NCBI GenBank assembly: GCA_023146575.1 | Contig: JAGLBU010000223.1 | Span: forward strand, 1 to 7,605 | Length of the DNA stretch: 7,605 bases | Direction: 5' to 3' | From: Methylococcales bacterium | Lineage (GTDB): Bacteria; Pseudomonadota; Gammaproteobacteria; Methylococcales; Methylomonadaceae | Part shown: positions 7,031-7,605 of the stretch, piece after piece | Layout of the letters: every line of letters begins with the position of its first letter | Numbering within the stretch: position 1 is the stretch's first letter | The notes under the pieces: model-generated | Database searches by the model: none | Told to the model about the DNA's origin: nothing | What the model saw: the letters and a program-made list of their open reading frames with translations, nothing else | Translations under genes and position numbers: made by a program

Positions 7031-7605
7031 ATGACAACAGAAGTATCAGTAGACACCTCACATTTAGAGCCTGTACGAAAAGGCTATATGACCACCTTAG
7101 AGCCTGCGCGTCGTGGCTTTATTACCAATTTCCCTAATTTTCAATATTGGAAAAATGAGGATTTATCGCAACCTAAACCGAAACGGTTGTTAAATATCTA
7201 TCTTCATTTACCGTATTGTATTCAGCGTTGTTCGTATTGTTATTACCGTACGGTAAATTTAAAAGGTAATGAACGCAATCAACAAATTAATGATTATGTA
7301 CAAGCATTGTGTAAAGAAATTGATTTAAGTGCAAAACAATTTGATTTAGCCAATAGCCCTGTGGAATCTATTTATTTTGGCGGTGGTACACCGACCTTAA
7401 TGGAAAAAGAGCATTTTGAACAAATTTTAGGAAAATTACGTGAATATCTTAATATTGACGATGCTGAGCTGACCATCGAAGCCGAACCTGTTACCTTAAC
7501 TGAGAAAAAAGCGAAGGTTCTAAAAGAATTAGGTGTGACCCGTATCAGCATGGGCATTCAATCGTTTGATAATGATATTATTAAACATTCAAATCGTCTT
7601 GATAC
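7031..7605 (+). CDS. HemN/HemW-like radical SAM enzyme, 3' end beyond the window
   Basis: The frame is open from ATG 7031 to the right edge (191 complete codons plus two bases), so the C-terminal part is missing. The cluster-binding motif is C63-IQR-C67-SY-C70 (CX3CX2C) after YLHLPY, which would bind a 4Fe-4S cluster that cleaves S-adenosylmethionine. The SAM-binding GGGTPT (117-122), an EAEP (150-153) and GVTRISMGIQSFD (168-180) place it in the HemN/HemW group. It need not be the haem enzyme: the residues after the cluster cysteines are YYRTVN rather than the DF common in HemW, and the gene is the third in a ligase-ACP set. Relatives in this group include methyltransferase- and cyclopropanase-type enzymes acting on carrier-bound or small substrates. 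A role on an ACP-bound substrate is inferred from context. The N-terminus carries a tandem 11-residue repeat before the catalytic domain. Confidence 0.9.
   Translation, partial: MTTEVSVDTSHLEPVRKGYMTTLEPARRGFITNFPNFQYWKNEDLSQPKPKRLLNIYLHLPYCIQRCSYCYYRTVNLKGNERNQQINDYVQALCKEIDLSAKQFDLANSPVESIYFGGGTPTLMEKEHFEQILGKLREYLNIDDAELTIEAEPVTLTEKKAKVLKELGVTRISMGIQSFDNDIIKHSNRLD
7064..7129 (+). repeat. Tandem 33-bp coding repeat in the radical SAM N-terminus
   Basis: Residues 12-22 (LEPVRKGYMTT) and 23-33 (LEPARRGFITN) are adjacent copies of an L-E-P-x-R-x-G-aromatic-x-T-x unit. The first ten bases, ttagagcctg, are identical in both. The later codons have diverged at synonymous positions (cga versus cgt for Arg), while the amino acid pattern is kept. 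This suggests an old duplication under selection rather than recent slippage. Confidence 0.7.

Noticed and set aside
7372..7557. Minus-strand open frame opposite the radical SAM gene
   Set aside because: It lies opposite conserved radical SAM motifs (GGGTPT and GVTRISMGIQSFD) and has no recognisable content.
7031..7605. Annotation as coproporphyrinogen III dehydrogenase (HemN)
   Set aside because: Only the shared radical SAM core is visible. The context is a ligase-ACP set with no other haem genes, so the specific haem function is not supported.

Overview
The window is AT-rich, densely packed bacterial DNA. It holds two divergent gene sets separated by only 29 bp (5292-5320). The TolC-type outer-membrane protein, the Shine-Dalgarno sites and the general protein character point to a Gram-negative proteobacterium. 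A gammaproteobacterium of the methanotroph or sulfur-oxidiser kind is my best guess. That guess rests on overall sequence feel and a palindromic repeat fragment at the left edge, not on a marker gene.

Minus strand, in order of transcription from 5291 down to 79: a TolC-family outer-membrane channel protein with a signal peptide; a sulfotransferase with PAPS-binding motifs (Sulfotransfer_1 type) whose start codon overlaps the tolC-like stop by one base; a second, different sulfotransferase (Sulfotransfer_2 type); and a P-type ATPase whose ribosome-binding site overlaps the preceding stop codon. The spacing (1-nt overlap, 28 nt, 11 nt) suggests one operon. The ATPase has all the catalytic motifs of the family and the layout of a heavy-metal (P1B) pump. 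It lacks the N-terminal metal-binding domain and the Cys-Pro-Cys type motif in the transmembrane ion site, so its cargo is uncertain.

Plus strand, from 5321 to the right edge: an AMP-forming acyl/aryl acid ligase of the adenylate-forming superfamily, a stand-alone acyl carrier protein with a clear phosphopantetheine serine, and the first 191 residues of a HemN/HemW-like radical SAM enzyme that runs off the window. Gaps are 2 nt and 25 nt, and the ACP and radical SAM genes share the same ribosome-binding sequence.

Taken together, this reads as a biosynthesis-plus-export locus. One arm activates an acid, loads it on a carrier protein and offers it to radical SAM chemistry. The other arm holds two sulfotransferases, an outer-membrane channel and an atypical P-type pump. 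I do not recognise the combination as a characterised pathway. The functional link between the two arms is inference from the shared divergent control region. No RNA genes, CRISPR arrays, transposase genes or convincing terminators were seen.
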